Shown one piece after another: positions 46,255-55,670 of a stretch of 64,000 nucleotides of DNA. The position numbers and the translations under genes were made by a program. Every line of letters starts with the position of its first letter. The first letter of the stretch is position 1. Source of the stretch: Flectobacillus longus (GTDB lineage Bacteria; Bacteroidota; Bacteroidia; Cytophagales; Spirosomataceae); NCBI RefSeq assembly GCF_030056705.1, contig NZ_JASHIC010000005.1, positions 202,251 through 266,250 on the forward strand. Reading direction: 5' to 3'. Under the pieces are notes generated by a model. The model searched no databases, was not told the DNA's origin, and saw only the letters and a program-made list of their open reading frames with translations.

Positions 46255-47970
46255 TTAGTGTAACATGATTTTTCTCAAAAGTTGTACAGGAAGCATACCA
46301 TTATCGGTTGCTTGGTCATGAAATTTGCGAAGTGAAAAGTATTTTCCCTGACGTTTTTTGACGTCTTCCCTTAAAGCTAGTAATTGAAGTTTGCCCAATG
46401 AATAAGATAGATAACCAGGGTCAAACGTCCCACGAAGTGCTTCTTCGTAGGCTGGCTTTTCTTCATAATAGCAGTTAGCCATAAAGAATTTTGTGCCTTC
46501 TTTAACCGACCAGCCAGCGGTATGCTCTTTGATAGATACGACCAAACGACACAATCTCAACAGGGATTCTGAGAGTTGAGCCATTTTGTATTTAGCCATT
46601 ATCTTGGGGTCTTCCGATTTTCCGTAGCCTTCTTCAAGCATCATTTGTTCGGTGTAGTGTGCCCATCCTTCTACAAAAGCATAGCTACCAAATAACTTTC
46701 TGGTACGACTTACTGAGGAGGCATTCAAGTGCAAAAACTGCACATAATGTCCAGGATATGTCTCGTGGATAGAGATTACCTCAGTTGAATATTTGTTAAA
46801 TAAGGTTAACCATTCTTCTTTTTGAGCCGAAGTCCATTTGTCCGATGGTGGGGTTACATAATAATAGGCTTCAGATGCTTCTGCTTTTTCGAAAGGTCCT
46901 GGCGTGTCCATCGCCGCAGTTGCACCGACCATAAACGCAGGTGTTTTGACCACCTTTGCTCTTACTTCGGATGGAATAGTAATAATGCGATGGTCAATCA
47001 AAAACTGTCTAATTTCCTCGCATTTATTTTTTGTAAAAGATACCAGCGAATCAGCTTTTGGATACTCTTTTTGAATCATTTTAAACACTTCTTGAGGCGT
47101 TTTGGTCGAGTCAATAACTTTGGCTGCTTCGGCAATTTCTTGCTGTTCTTCTTTCAGTTTTTTTAAACCTATTTTTAAAATTTCCTCAGGAGTTGTTTCT
47201 AACAACTCATTATACTGAAGCATTTTGATATAATTTCTTCTACCAATAGCATACTTTCCATGCGCACGAGGAAGTGTATGTTTTTGCAGATAATCAGCAA
47301 ATCCTCTCAGGGCTCTACTGGCTATTTTGGTAGAATATGCCAAAGAATCCTTTAGGTTTTTTTGATACACCTTCTCAAAAGCCTTTGGAATATCTTTTTC
47401 TACATATTCTGCTGTACTTCTAAAAGCATCTATCGAAAGCTCAACCTCTTCTTTGTAGTTGATGGAGGTCATGTTTTGCTTAGCTGTAACCAAAAAATTA
47501 GGGAGCTGTTTTTCAAAATGAATCACAGCTTTGGCTCGCTGGTCAATACTTGCGTAATTTCTTTTAACGTATGGTGTCAGGTCAATAACGCCTAGGTAGG
47601 TCAATGGTCTTTCTGCAATATGAAGCACATTGTATTTGTGAAGAGAGTTTTTGACTTGACTTACAAGAAGATAGTAGTCTATCAAATTATTTTGAGAAAG
47701 TTTAGTGGTGTCAAGACTTTCAAATTTTGCTAAGAACTCATTCAAATGAGTGGCTTCTTTGTCAATTCCTTCTTTGCTAAAATCAGGTAACTTCCCATCA
47801 AATTGATGGTATCCTTGAGCGACAGCCACTGTAGGGTGCCCCATCAAGTAGTTTTCTATAAATTCACTAGATACTTTTTCAAATTTTTGATCTTCTGACT
47901 CAAATAATCCGCAACTAGTAAGCAATAAAATCACAAGAGCAAGATGCGTAAGCTTGCTAAAATGCTTCAT
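46255..47970 (-). CDS. DUF885 family lipoprotein, probable metallopeptidase
   Basis: The 571-residue protein has a lipoprotein signal (LLTSC, about Cys20). The mostly helical body carries the DUF885 signature HETYPGH at residues 402-408, an HExxH-like zinc motif with an unusual Pro-Gly. Another conserved segment is FVEGWAHYTEQMM, which supplies the third ligand region. Family members resemble gluzincin peptidases, but few have been assayed. I chose the ATG at 47970 for the lipoprotein signal over the one at 48003. Convergent with the pectinesterase; not obviously part of the pectin locus. Confidence 0.8.
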   Translation of the reverse strand: MKHFSKLTHLALVILLLTSCGLFESEDQKFEKVSSEFIENYLMGHPTVAVAQGYHQFDGKLPDFSKEGIDKEATHLNEFLAKFESLDTTKLSQNNLIDYYLLVSQVKNSLHKYNVLHIAERPLTYLGVIDLTPYVKRNYASIDQRAKAVIHFEKQLPNFLVTAKQNMTSINYKEEVELSIDAFRSTAEYVEKDIPKAFEKVYQKNLKDSLAYSTKIASRALRGFADYLQKHTLPRAHGKYAIGRRNYIKMLQYNELLETTPEEILKIGLKKLKEEQQEIAEAAKVIDSTKTPQEVFKMIQKEYPKADSLVSFTKNKCEEIRQFLIDHRIITIPSEVRAKVVKTPAFMVGATAAMDTPGPFEKAEASEAYYYVTPPSDKWTSAQKEEWLTLFNKYSTEVISIHETYPGHYVQFLHLNASSVSRTRKLFGSYAFVEGWAHYTEQMMLEEGYGKSEDPKIMAKYKMAQLSESLLRLCRLVVSIKEHTAGWSVKEGTKFFMANCYYEEKPAYEEALRGTFDPGYLSYSLGKLQLLALREDVKKRQGKYFSLRKFHDQATDNGMLPVQLLRKIMLH

Positions 47971-48081
47971 AATACCCGATGAGTTTAATGACAATTTGTG
48001 CAAAATACAGATTTTTGACGCATGATTACGAAAAAAAAACGAAAATTCGTGAAAGATACCCTTTATTAGGCTGTTCTAGGT

Positions 48082-48112
48082 TTGAAGACCCAGTAATTCT
48101 GACTAATTTTGC
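48082..48112 (+). promoter_or_regulatory. Promoter of lysS
   Basis: TTTG at 48082-48085, a 19-base spacer and TAATTTTG at 48105-48112 form the best match to the Bacteroidota consensus in the window. The leader to the ATG at 48197 would be about 80 bases. Confidence 0.65.
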
Positions 48113-48196
48113 ACTCTTTACGAAATCGTAGTAGATTACTATTCATGCAACTATTGCCCCGAAACTAATCTTGGGCAAAATTATCAATCAAGTACA

Positions 48197-49909
48197 ATGC
48201 TATCAGAACAAGAAATCCTCCGTCGCCAGAAGCGCGAAGAGTTGATGAGATTGGGAATCGACCCATATCCTGCCGAGATGTTTGAAGTTAACGTAACGGC
48301 CGCTGATATTCACAAGAATTACGAGAACAATAAACTAGATTATAAACAGGTCTCAATCGCTGGTCGTCTGATGAGCTTTAGAATTATGGGTAGTGCCTCT
48401 TTTGCTGAATTGCAAGATAGTACTGGCCGTGTTCAGTTGTATTTTAGACGTGATGATTTGTGCCCTACGGAAGATAAAACACTTTACAATACAGTATTCA
48501 AAAAATTATTGGATATTGGTGATATTGTAGGAGTAAATGGTTACGTATTCACTACACAAACTGGTGAAATCTCAATTCACGTAACCGAGTTTAAAATCTT
48601 AAATAAATCTCTTCGTCCTTTACCAATCGTAAAACGTGATGACGAAGGAAACGTTTATGATGGATTAACAGACCCAGAAATTCGTTACCGTCAGCGTTAT
48701 GTAGATTTGATTGTCAATCCAGATATCAAGGATATTTTTATCAAACGCTCTCGTATTGTAACAACCATGCGTTCAATGTTTGATTCAAAAGGCTGGTTAG
48801 AGGTGGAAACACCAATTTTACAATCTATCCATGGTGGAGCTTCTGCACGTCCTTTCAAAACTCACCACAATACATTAGATATGCCTTTGTATATGCGTAT
48901 TGCTAATGAATTGTATCTAAAACGTCTTATCGTAGGTGGTTTTGATGGGGTTTATGAGTTTGGTAAAATGTTCCGTAACGAAGGTATGGACCGTACTCAC
49001 AATCCTGAGTTTACATCTTTGGAGTTTTATGTGGCTTACAAAGATTACAACTGGATGATGAATATTACAGAAGAAATTTTCGAAAAAGTAGCAATTGCTA
49101 CCAATGGAGATTCTAAAGTACAAGTAGGGGAGAACCTTATCGAGTTTGCAGGTCCTTTCGAGCGTTTGACAATTGCGGGCGCCATCGAAAAGTACACTGG
49201 TGTAAACGTAGAGGGTATGGACGAAACTACTTTGCGCCAACATTGTAAAGAGTGGGGCATCGAAGTAGATGGAACTATGGGTACTGGTAAGTTGATTGAC
49301 GAAATTTTTGGTGAAAAGGTAGAAGCTAACTTGATCCAACCAACGTTTATCATGGACTATCCTGTAGAAATGTCGCCATTGACGAAAAAACACCGTAGCA
49401 AACCAGGATTGGTAGAGCGTTTTGAATTGTTTGTTAATGGTAAAGAAATAGCTAATGCTTATTCTGAGTTAAATGACCCTATCGACCAGCGCGAGCGCTT
49501 TGAAGAGCAATTGCAATTGGCTGAACGTGGTGATGAGGAAGCAATGGCGATGGATGAAGATTTCTTGCGCGCTTTGGAATACGGTATGCCTCCAACTGCG
49601 GGGATTGGTATCGGTATCGACCGTTTGACAATGTTAATGACTAATCAAACTACGATTCAGGAAGTATTATTCTTCCCTCAGATGCGTCCAGAGAAAAAAG
49701 CAGAAGTATCGACAGAAGCTGAATATGAAGCAATTGGTGTTCCAACTGATTGGATTCCAGTTTTACAGAAAATGGGCTTTATGACGGTTGCAGGTTTGAA
49801 AGAAGCGAATCCAAACAAAGTATTTAATGATTTGGGTGGTATGCGTAAAAAAATGAAATTAGATATTGCTATTCCAACTAAAGACGAAGTCTTAAAGTGG
49901 TTTGAGTAA
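48197..49909 (+). CDS. lysS: Lysyl-tRNA synthetase, class II
   Basis: The 570-residue enzyme charges tRNA-Lys. An N-terminal OB-fold anticodon-binding domain (about 50-160) precedes a class II catalytic core with motif 2 (FRNEGMDRTHNPEFTSLEFY around 255-275) and motif 3 (GIGIGIDRLTM around 470-480). A C-terminal extension of about 70 residues (IPVLQKMGFMTVAGLKEANPNKV and onward) is absent from the E. coli enzyme but common in Bacteroidota LysS. It stands alone with a clear promoter and terminator. Certain call. Confidence 0.97.
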   Translation: MLSEQEILRRQKREELMRLGIDPYPAEMFEVNVTAADIHKNYENNKLDYKQVSIAGRLMSFRIMGSASFAELQDSTGRVQLYFRRDDLCPTEDKTLYNTVFKKLLDIGDIVGVNGYVFTTQTGEISIHVTEFKILNKSLRPLPIVKRDDEGNVYDGLTDPEIRYRQRYVDLIVNPDIKDIFIKRSRIVTTMRSMFDSKGWLEVETPILQSIHGGASARPFKTHHNTLDMPLYMRIANELYLKRLIVGGFDGVYEFGKMFRNEGMDRTHNPEFTSLEFYVAYKDYNWMMNITEEIFEKVAIATNGDSKVQVGENLIEFAGPFERLTIAGAIEKYTGVNVEGMDETTLRQHCKEWGIEVDGTMGTGKLIDEIFGEKVEANLIQPTFIMDYPVEMSPLTKKHRSKPGLVERFELFVNGKEIANAYSELNDPIDQRERFEEQLQLAERGDEEAMAMDEDFLRALEYGMPPTAGIGIGIDRLTMLMTNQTTIQEVLFFPQMRPEKKAEVSTEAEYEAIGVPTDWIPVLQKMGFMTVAGLKEANPNKVFNDLGGMRKKMKLDIAIPTKDEVLKWFE

Positions 49910-49917
49910 ATTTTACT

Positions 49918-49948
49918 ACGGTTGACAAAGATTCCCTTTGTCAACCGT
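49918..49948 (+). other. Perfect hairpin after lysS
   Basis: A 13-bp perfect stem (49918-49930 with 49936-49948) without a T-run; probably stabilises the lysS 3' end or is part of a double terminator with the next hairpin. Confidence 0.5.
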
Positions 49949-49956
49949 GATATAAA

Positions 49957-50000
49957 TAAAAAAAGCTGAATTTTGATGTGACTCAAAATTCAGCTTTTTT
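49957..50000. terminator. Bidirectional intrinsic terminator between lysS and the first csp gene
   Basis: An 18-bp perfect stem (49959-49976 with 49983-50000) has A6 and T6 at its ends, so it works on both strands. Confidence 0.9.
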
Positions 50001-50054
50001 ACTTTGTAACGATAAACGTTTAAAGATTTATCATCACAGACAACTCAGTACTTA

Positions 50055-50252
50055 TTATGATAATTTTCTAACATTCACCGCGTTCAATCCTTTTTTACCA
50101 TCTGTAGTTTCGTAAGAAACAGAGTCGTTTTCACGGATTACTGCGCCACCAAGGCCAGTTACGTGTACGAAGATTTCTTGGTTTGTTTCATCGTCTACGA
50201 TAAAACCAAATCCTTTAGATTCGTTGAAAAATTTTACTTTACCAGTTTGCAT
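50055..50252 (-). CDS. Cold-shock protein, CspA family (copy 1)
   Basis: The 65-residue OB-fold protein binds single-stranded RNA and DNA. RNP1 is KGFGFI (13-18) and RNP2 is EIFVHV (26-31). It differs from its neighbour at 50456 in about a dozen residues, so the pair arose by tandem duplication. An A-rich AT-only stretch of about 30 bases directly precedes the start codon, as often seen for highly translated Bacteroidota genes. Confidence 0.93.
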   Translation of the reverse strand: MQTGKVKFFNESKGFGFIVDDETNQEIFVHVTGLGGAVIRENDSVSYETTDGKKGLNAVNVRKLS

Positions 50253-50327
50253 AAAAAAAATAAATAAAAATATAAAAAATAAAAAAGTGCTAATGCTGAC
50301 TTTTGCTTAAAACAAAGCCTTCACATG

Positions 50328-50356
50328 AAAAATCCCAGCTTATGGAGTCTGGGATT
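50328..50356 (-). terminator. Terminator of the second csp gene
   Basis: An 8-bp stem (50331-50338 with 50349-50356) is followed on the minus strand by a short T-run. It lies between the two csp genes, so copy 1 is either separately transcribed or reached by readthrough. Confidence 0.65.
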
Positions 50357-50455
50357 CTATAAGACTATATATAGTTTGAACATTTATGTCTTGATTTTCT
50401 ATAGTTACTTTGTCTAAAAAACTAACGACAAATAATCAAAGACAAGAGACGCAAA

Positions 50456-50653
50456 CTATCTGATTTTCTTCACATTAACGGCATTTAAGCCTTGCTTTCC
50501 TTCTATAGTCTCGAATGAAACCTTGTCATCTTGACGGATTTGTGTACCACCTAACCCAGTTACGTGAACAAAAATTTCCTGTGCAGTTTCATCATCTACG
50601 ATAAAACCAAATCCTTTACTTTCGTTAAAGAATTTTACTGTACCTGTTTGCAT
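50456..50653 (-). CDS. Cold-shock protein, CspA family (copy 2)
   Basis: The 65-residue OB-fold nucleic acid chaperone has the same KGFGFI and EIFVHV motifs as its tandem paralogue. It starts with MQTGTVKFFN, against MQTGKVKFFN in copy 1. An A-rich stretch precedes the start. The long upstream gap (50654-51191) may hold a long 5' leader of the kind that controls cspA mRNA stability, but I cannot define it. Confidence 0.93.
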   Translation of the reverse strand: MQTGTVKFFNESKGFGFIVDDETAQEIFVHVTGLGGTQIRQDDKVSFETIEGKQGLNAVNVKKIR

Positions 50654-51191
50654 GATTAAAAAAAATAAAAATTGATAATAAAAAACTTTAGTAAGCCACT
50701 AAAGGCTCACATTAAATAGTTCGAAAAAAACTAACAATAAGTTTTTAAGTTCTTGATAATCACAGAGGGACAATACTAGAAGGAATTGTAAACTCTTGAA
50801 AACTGGTAACTTTTGGACTTCGGAGATCGTATAATTAAGAACTATTATTTCTCAAATGTAGGTATAATTTTATACAATCCAACTTTTAGCATTCTTTTTT
50901 TTTGAAAATGAGTAAAAATACCTGATATTTAGATTAGAAAAGTTATATTTTCTATGGTAATGTTAAAAAAATAAGCATTTAAAATTCAATAATTTAACCA
51001 TTGATTCAAAACAAAAAAGGCACATAGTTGACCTAAGTGCCTCATTTACAAATTGTTTGTGAATATAAGTTTTGTACAAAAAGCTTACTAAGCTTAGTAG
51101 ATTTTCGTATATTTGTTCATTGATAGATTGGTCGTCTATCAGCAATATAATCTTATCAAAAAATTGATTAAATAATCCCTATTTTACTACC
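50654..51191. other. 538-base gap between the csp and PspC genes
   Basis: No gene is convincing. It holds the A-rich csp leader, a minus-strand terminator (51013-51042), a 10-bp palindrome CTAAGCTTAG near 51090 and a small stem TGATAG/CTATCA near 51120-51140 upstream of the PspC gene. The minus-strand frame at 50963-51145 runs through the terminator and is rejected. Confidence 0.5.
51013..51042 (-). terminator. Intrinsic terminator facing the minus strand with no gene before it
   Basis: A stem of 6 bp (51018-51023 with 51037-51042) continues after one mismatch with 3 bp, and six T follow on the minus strand. The only minus-strand sequence before it is the roughly 150-base non-coding gap up to the PspC gene. 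Confidence 0.7.
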
Positions 51192-51413
51192 ATGCTAAAA
51201 TTCAAGTACTTTGTTGAACAACACGTGTTTGGCGTATGCACACGAATGGGCGAAAAATTTGGTATTGCTACTGGGAGTATTCGCTTGTACTTTATTTACA
51301 CGACTTTTCTAACAATGGGTTCACCCATCATTATCTATTTGATATTGGCTTTTTGGATGAACATTCGCAAATACCTTCGCCAAAGAAATCACCCTACGGT
51401 TTGGGAATTATAA
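51192..51413 (+). CDS. Small PspC domain membrane protein
   Basis: The 73-residue protein is a bare PspC domain: VFGVCTRMGEKFGI, then a membrane helix (about 30-55, RLYFIYTTFLTMGSPIIIYLIL-like) and a basic tail. Compared with the PspC gene at 3571, the Gly-Gly-Val-Cys-Ala motif has become VFGVCT. It probably sits in the inner membrane as a stress-related factor. Its stop codon directly abuts and overlaps in span with the glycosyltransferase stop on the other strand, leaving no room for a terminator. Confidence 0.65.
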   Translation: MLKFKYFVEQHVFGVCTRMGEKFGIATGSIRLYFIYTTFLTMGSPIIIYLILAFWMNIRKYLRQRNHPTVWEL

Positions 51414-52421
51414 TGATTTTGGTAAATCGCTGAATTTCTTGATACCATTCAAAAAATGCGCTTTTACGATAGAATTGGGATGTATGAACTTGTATCCATT
51501 CTTTCGTATAAGTGCTTTTCTTTTTTTGTGCCAGCTACCAAAATTTGCATAGAAGTTAAAATGCGCTTTGATGACAGCAAAACAATCTTGCCAGCCACCA
51601 TCTAGCATAAACTTAACACCTGCGATACCATCTAGTACCAGTCGCATCAAAATGTTTAACCATAGATGTTGTGGTGGGTGATTTTTGTAAAGAAGCGCTA
51701 AACCATTACGGAAGTTAAGATACGTTTTTCTTGGATTAGACTTATGCAACGTTCCGCCGCCTACATGATAAACTGTAGACTCAGCTGAGTAATAAACCTT
51801 GTAGCCTGCTAGGTGTATACGCCAACAAAGATCGATTTCTTCCATGTGAGCAAAAAAGTCTCCATCGAATCCGCCAACTTCATGAAAGGTAGTTGCACGG
51901 ACAAACATACAAGCACCTGTAGCCCAAAATACTTCACGAGTGTCGTCGTATTGACCATGGTCAATTTCTAAATTATTAAAGATTCGCCCTCGACAAAAAG
52001 GGTATCCTAAGAAATCAATGAAACCTCCAGCCGCACCTGCATATTCAAAAGTATCTTTCTTATTAAAATCTAAGAGTTTAGGTTGACAAGCAGCAATGGA
52101 ATCATCTGAGTCCATGAGTGTAATAATTGGCTCAATCCAATTATCGCATACCTCAACATCCGAATTGAGCAAGATGTAATATTCAGACTCCACTTGTGCT
52201 AGAGCTTCGTTATAACCTTGTGCATAACCATGATTTTCAGTAAGTTCGATTAGACGAACAGAAGGAAACATCGTTTTGAGAAGAGGAATAGATTGGTCTT
52301 TGGAAGCATTATCGGCTACGATGATTTCTGCTAATGGTGAGTGAGAAATTACAGATGGTAGAAATTGTTTCAGAAACTTTTCCCCATTGTAATTTAAAAT
52401 AACAACTGCAACTTTTTTCAT
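51408..52421 (-). CDS. Family 2 glycosyltransferase
   Basis: The 337-residue GT-A enzyme has VVILNYNGEKFL at the start, the nucleotide-binding VADNASKDQS (about 35-44), the DxD-like LLNSDVEV (about 90-97) and a catalytic-region segment HMEEIDLCWRIHLAGYKV (about 195-212). This is the rhamnosyltransferase-like GT2 subgroup that acts on cell-surface polysaccharides. A membrane-associated helix may occur near the C terminus. I chose the ATG at 52421 (MKKVAVVILNYNG). No other polysaccharide genes adjoin; donor and acceptor unknown. Confidence 0.85.
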   Translation of the reverse strand: MKKVAVVILNYNGEKFLKQFLPSVISHSPLAEIIVADNASKDQSIPLLKTMFPSVRLIELTENHGYAQGYNEALAQVESEYYILLNSDVEVCDNWIEPIITLMDSDDSIAACQPKLLDFNKKDTFEYAGAAGGFIDFLGYPFCRGRIFNNLEIDHGQYDDTREVFWATGACMFVRATTFHEVGGFDGDFFAHMEEIDLCWRIHLAGYKVYYSAESTVYHVGGGTLHKSNPRKTYLNFRNGLALLYKNHPPQHLWLNILMRLVLDGIAGVKFMLDGGWQDCFAVIKAHFNFYANFGSWHKKRKALIRKNGYKFIHPNSIVKAHFLNGIKKFSDLPKSL

Positions 52422-52835
52422 TTTATAGTGGTGAATCAAATTTGTAACTAAACTTCCCCATTAGCAGTACCCATAGCACCGTGTAAGAATTATAATACAA
52501 AGTTGCAATAAGATTTTTTCTGAAACAAAAACTAATCTTTGAAAAGTCTAAATCATTTTATCAATCGCTTTTTGAGTAGGAGAGGGTTTGATACATTGGC
52601 GGTGTGGGATTAACTGAAAGACGCATGAAATACTTATATTTGCAAGCTTAAAGGCTGAGTATGTGAGCCGATTTGATTGCATGAACTAGATTTTGTTACG
52701 TTATGTATCAATAAATCGTGTTGAATTTCCTATTTTTAGGCATACTCTATGGCTAGCAGGCTGAGAGAAATTTCTCAAAACCTTTTCTAATTTGATTATA
52801 GCTGTTGCTACCCAAACACTAAAACTTCAAACTAA
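52422..52835. other. 414-base divergent gap before the permease gene
   Basis: A -7 box TATATTTG lies at 52635-52642 on + without a spaced -33, giving a leader of about 190 bases for the permease. The leader contains a 12-base palindrome GAGAAATTTCTC (52765-52776). A CTGAGA string here is not a TPP riboswitch. No gene is seen. Confidence 0.4.
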
Positions 52836-54488
52836 ATGTCTAAAAACACTATTTTTCGTAAAAAAAACATTCAGAGTGTACTGAGCCAAAGTGAAGACGG
52901 TCATTCGTCGGGTTTAGTAAAAGTACTTGGCGTAAGAGACTTGACATCCTTCGGTATAGCAGCAATTATTGGTGCAGGAATTTTTAGTACTATTGGTAGA
53001 GCGAGCTTTGAAGGTGGGCCGGCGGTATCGCTACTTTTTGTTTTTGTTTCGATAGCCTGCGTATTTACAGCGCTTTGTTATGCACAATTTGCCTCTATGG
53101 TGCCAGTATCTGGTAGCGCTTATACTTATGCTTATGTGTCTTTCGGAGAAATATTTGCTTGGATTATTGGTTGGGCTTTGATTTTGGAATATGCTGTTTC
53201 AAACATGGTAGTAGCCATATCGTGGTCTGAATATTTTGTAGGAATGCTAACAGGATTTGGTATTCACTTTCCTGATTATTTGACTATTGACTATGGAACA
53301 GCAAGTAAAGCTTTTGAGGCTATTCAACGTGGCGAGCAAGCGACTGATGTAATGAAAGTAGCAGCTGCGGCTTACGAACATGCTCCAACTCTTTTTGGAA
53401 ATGCAAAATTATTGATTGATTTACCTGCGGGAGTAATCACTATTTTAGTGACAGGTTTGGTATATATTGGTATTAAAGAGTCACGTACAGCGAGTAACGC
53501 TTTGGTTGTGTTGAAGTTATTGGTGATTTTCTTGGTGATTATTCTCGGGGCATTTTATGTAAAACCTGAAAACTGGTCGCCATTTGCCCCTAACGGTGTT
53601 AAGGGTGTTTTGGGAGGTGTGGCTTCTGTATTTTTTGCCTTTATTGGTTTTGATTCTATCTCAACAACAGCAGAAGAATGCCGTGATCCACAAAGAGATT
53701 TACCCCGTGCGATGATTTACTGTTTGATTATTTGTACTGTTCTTTATGTAGCCATTACGTTGGTATTGACGGGTATGGTAAATTATACAGAACTAAAAGT
53801 AGATGATCCATTGGCGTATGTATTCCAAAAAATTGGCTTTGATTTTATTGCAGGTGTAATTTCTGTATCAGCGGTTGTAGCCATAACAAGTGCCTTATTG
53901 GTATATCAAATGGGACAACCTCGTATCTGGATGTCGATGAGCCGTGATGGATTGTTGTGGAAAAAATTCTCTGAAATACATCCAAAATTCAAAACTCCAG
54001 GCTTTGCGACCATCATGACAGGTTTGGTCGTGGCGATTCCATCTTTGTTTATGGATATGGGATTTTTTGTGGACTTGACTAGTGTAGGTACTTTCTTTGC
54101 GTTTATTTTGGTTTGTGGCGGTATTCTGTATTTGGATTACCAAGGTTTGTCGAAGGATGCTACTTTTAAAGTACCTTATATCAATGGTAAGTACATCGTA
54201 GCTACCTTGTTTATTATTGGATTTGGCTATGCTATCTCGCAAGGAACTTTTGTGGAGCATTTACAAGAAAAACCACTTTTGGCTGTATTCTGGCTGGTTT
54301 GGATTGTATTATCAATTATGGCTTTCAGATTGAATTTTTCATTACTACCTGTACTTGGTATTTTAACAAACCTTTATTTAATGACTGAGTTAGGGGTTAC
54401 CAACTGGGCTATCTTTATTATTTGGTTGATTATTGGTCTTGTGATTTATTTTGGCTACGGTTATCGTAATAGTAAGCTTGCCAAATAA
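52836..54488 (+). CDS. APC superfamily amino acid permease (cationic amino acid transporter type)
   Basis: The 550-residue transporter has about 12-14 membrane helices. The APC consensus is GIAAIIGAGIFSTIG in helix 1 (about 36-50), and FFAFIGFDSISTTAEE lies in helix 6 (about 268-283). This matches the CAT/YfnA branch, which moves amino acids by proton symport or exchange. A long extracytoplasmic loop lies around residues 150-195. It is monocistronic and followed by a repeat-borne terminator. The substrate is not determinable. Confidence 0.88.
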   Translation: MSKNTIFRKKNIQSVLSQSEDGHSSGLVKVLGVRDLTSFGIAAIIGAGIFSTIGRASFEGGPAVSLLFVFVSIACVFTALCYAQFASMVPVSGSAYTYAYVSFGEIFAWIIGWALILEYAVSNMVVAISWSEYFVGMLTGFGIHFPDYLTIDYGTASKAFEAIQRGEQATDVMKVAAAAYEHAPTLFGNAKLLIDLPAGVITILVTGLVYIGIKESRTASNALVVLKLLVIFLVIILGAFYVKPENWSPFAPNGVKGVLGGVASVFFAFIGFDSISTTAEECRDPQRDLPRAMIYCLIICTVLYVAITLVLTGMVNYTELKVDDPLAYVFQKIGFDFIAGVISVSAVVAITSALLVYQMGQPRIWMSMSRDGLLWKKFSEIHPKFKTPGFATIMTGLVVAIPSLFMDMGFFVDLTSVGTFFAFILVCGGILYLDYQGLSKDATFKVPYINGKYIVATLFIIGFGYAISQGTFVEHLQEKPLLAVFWLVWIVLSIMAFRLNFSLLPVLGILTNLYLMTELGVTNWAIFIIWLIIGLVIYFGYGYRNSKLAK

Positions 54489-54668
54489 ATAACAAGCTGT
54501 TAATAATATATGAGTTATTTGTTAATAGTGTATCAGTTATTAGAATGTGCTCATAGTCAAGAGGATATCATCAAATTGCACCTCAGATATACTATTGATT
54601 ACCCAAATATGATTCATTACTAATGGAGTGAATATATTTTAAATTTACTGATTAGTCATCTAACATAT

Positions 54669-54830
54669 TAATATCAAAAAGGCGGTCGAAAAACAATTTT
54701 CGACCGCCTTTTTGATATTATATTTCGAAATGAACCCTCTTTTGACGCAAAGCATTGCGTCTCTACTAGTGAAAATGTATTTTAAATAATCACTAAATCA
54801 CTCAATCAACATTCACTAAATTTCTAATTA
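54669..54830. repeat. Dispersed terminator-plus-tail repeat, copy 2
   Basis: A perfect 24-bp stem (54669-54692 with 54697-54720, four-base loop) is a bidirectional terminator between two convergent genes. It is followed by GACGCAA-AGCA-TTGCGTC (54744-54761), CTACTAGT and a tail of repeated ATCACT units, matching copy 1 at 28437. The tail runs to the end of the zinc peptidase gene. The rest of the 54489-54827 gap shows nothing. Confidence 0.7.
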
Positions 54831-55520
54831 GTCATTACTTCTACGTCCCGAAAGCATATTTAAGTAATACAATAATTGCGCTAACATACCAATCGCTGCT
54901 ACTACATAAGTCAAGGCTGCCCATTTGAGTGCGTCCTTAGCCATTTCGTGTTCTCTTGGTGTTACTATATTTCTTTGTTGCATCCATTTGATTGCACGAT
55001 TACTTGCATCAAATTCTACAGGTAAAGTAATAAAACTAAAGATAGTAGCCACCGCAAAAAGCGCTACGCCAATCATTAATAACAACTTGCTCCCAGTCGA
55101 ATACATAATCATTACGCCAATCATCAATAGCATAGGAGTAAAGTTATTGGCAACACTCAAAGCTGGCACCATTGAGCTACGAAATTGTAACATCGAATAG
55201 GCTGTTGCATGTTGTACAGCATGTCCACATTCGTGAGCAGCAACGGCGGCTGAGGCTGCGCTGCGTCCATAATATACATCTGGACTTAGATTAACGGTTT
55301 TGTCTGCTGGATTATAATGGTCTGTCAGTTGCCCTTCTACTGATAAAACTCTGACATCGTAGATACCATTGTCTTGTAGCATTTTTTCGGCTACTTCACG
55401 ACCTGAAAGACCATTGGCAAGAGCAATTTGAGAATATTCACTGAATTTACTCTTGAGGCGCCAACTAACTAACATGCCAATCCCACCAAAAATTAAGGAA
55501 ATTAACCAAATTCCTGTCAT
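54828..55520 (-). CDS. Membrane zinc metallopeptidase, YugP family
   Basis: The 230-residue protein has an N-terminal membrane helix, the zinc motif HECGH (residues 96-100) in AAHECGHAVQHA, and a second helix pair (about 120-165). The conserved EFDASNRA segment probably gives the third ligand. The C-terminal helix (about 195-220) re-enters the membrane. This matches the neutral zinc metallopeptidase family (PF04298); its substrates are not known. The motif is intact. Strong family call. Confidence 0.88.
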   Translation of the reverse strand: MTGIWLISLIFGGIGMLVSWRLKSKFSEYSQIALANGLSGREVAEKMLQDNGIYDVRVLSVEGQLTDHYNPADKTVNLSPDVYYGRSAASAAVAAHECGHAVQHATAYSMLQFRSSMVPALSVANNFTPMLLMIGVMIMYSTGSKLLLMIGVALFAVATIFSFITLPVEFDASNRAIKWMQQRNIVTPREHEMAKDALKWAALTYVVAAIGMLAQLLYYLNMLSGRRSND

Positions 55521-55670
55521 AGTCTTGTTTGTTAAATGGTTTTTAAAAATGGTAAAATAATAGCCTTTTGGCTATCAGCTTTGGGATCATCATTTTCTAA
55601 ATAATATGTTATTTCAGAAAGTCGAGTCTTGTAAGTTATCATTATTGGAGACTCGATGATGATTTAATGA

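Noticed and set aside
50963..51145. Minus-strand frame of 60 codons upstream of the PspC gene
   Set aside because: It runs straight through a strong minus-strand terminator and resembles no family.
52750..52830. CTGAGA string and hairpin resembling a TPP riboswitch before the permease gene
   Set aside because: The second conserved TPP block (ACCTGAT with the following GG-AATGCC-type helix) is missing, and the gene is an amino acid permease rather than a thiamine gene.
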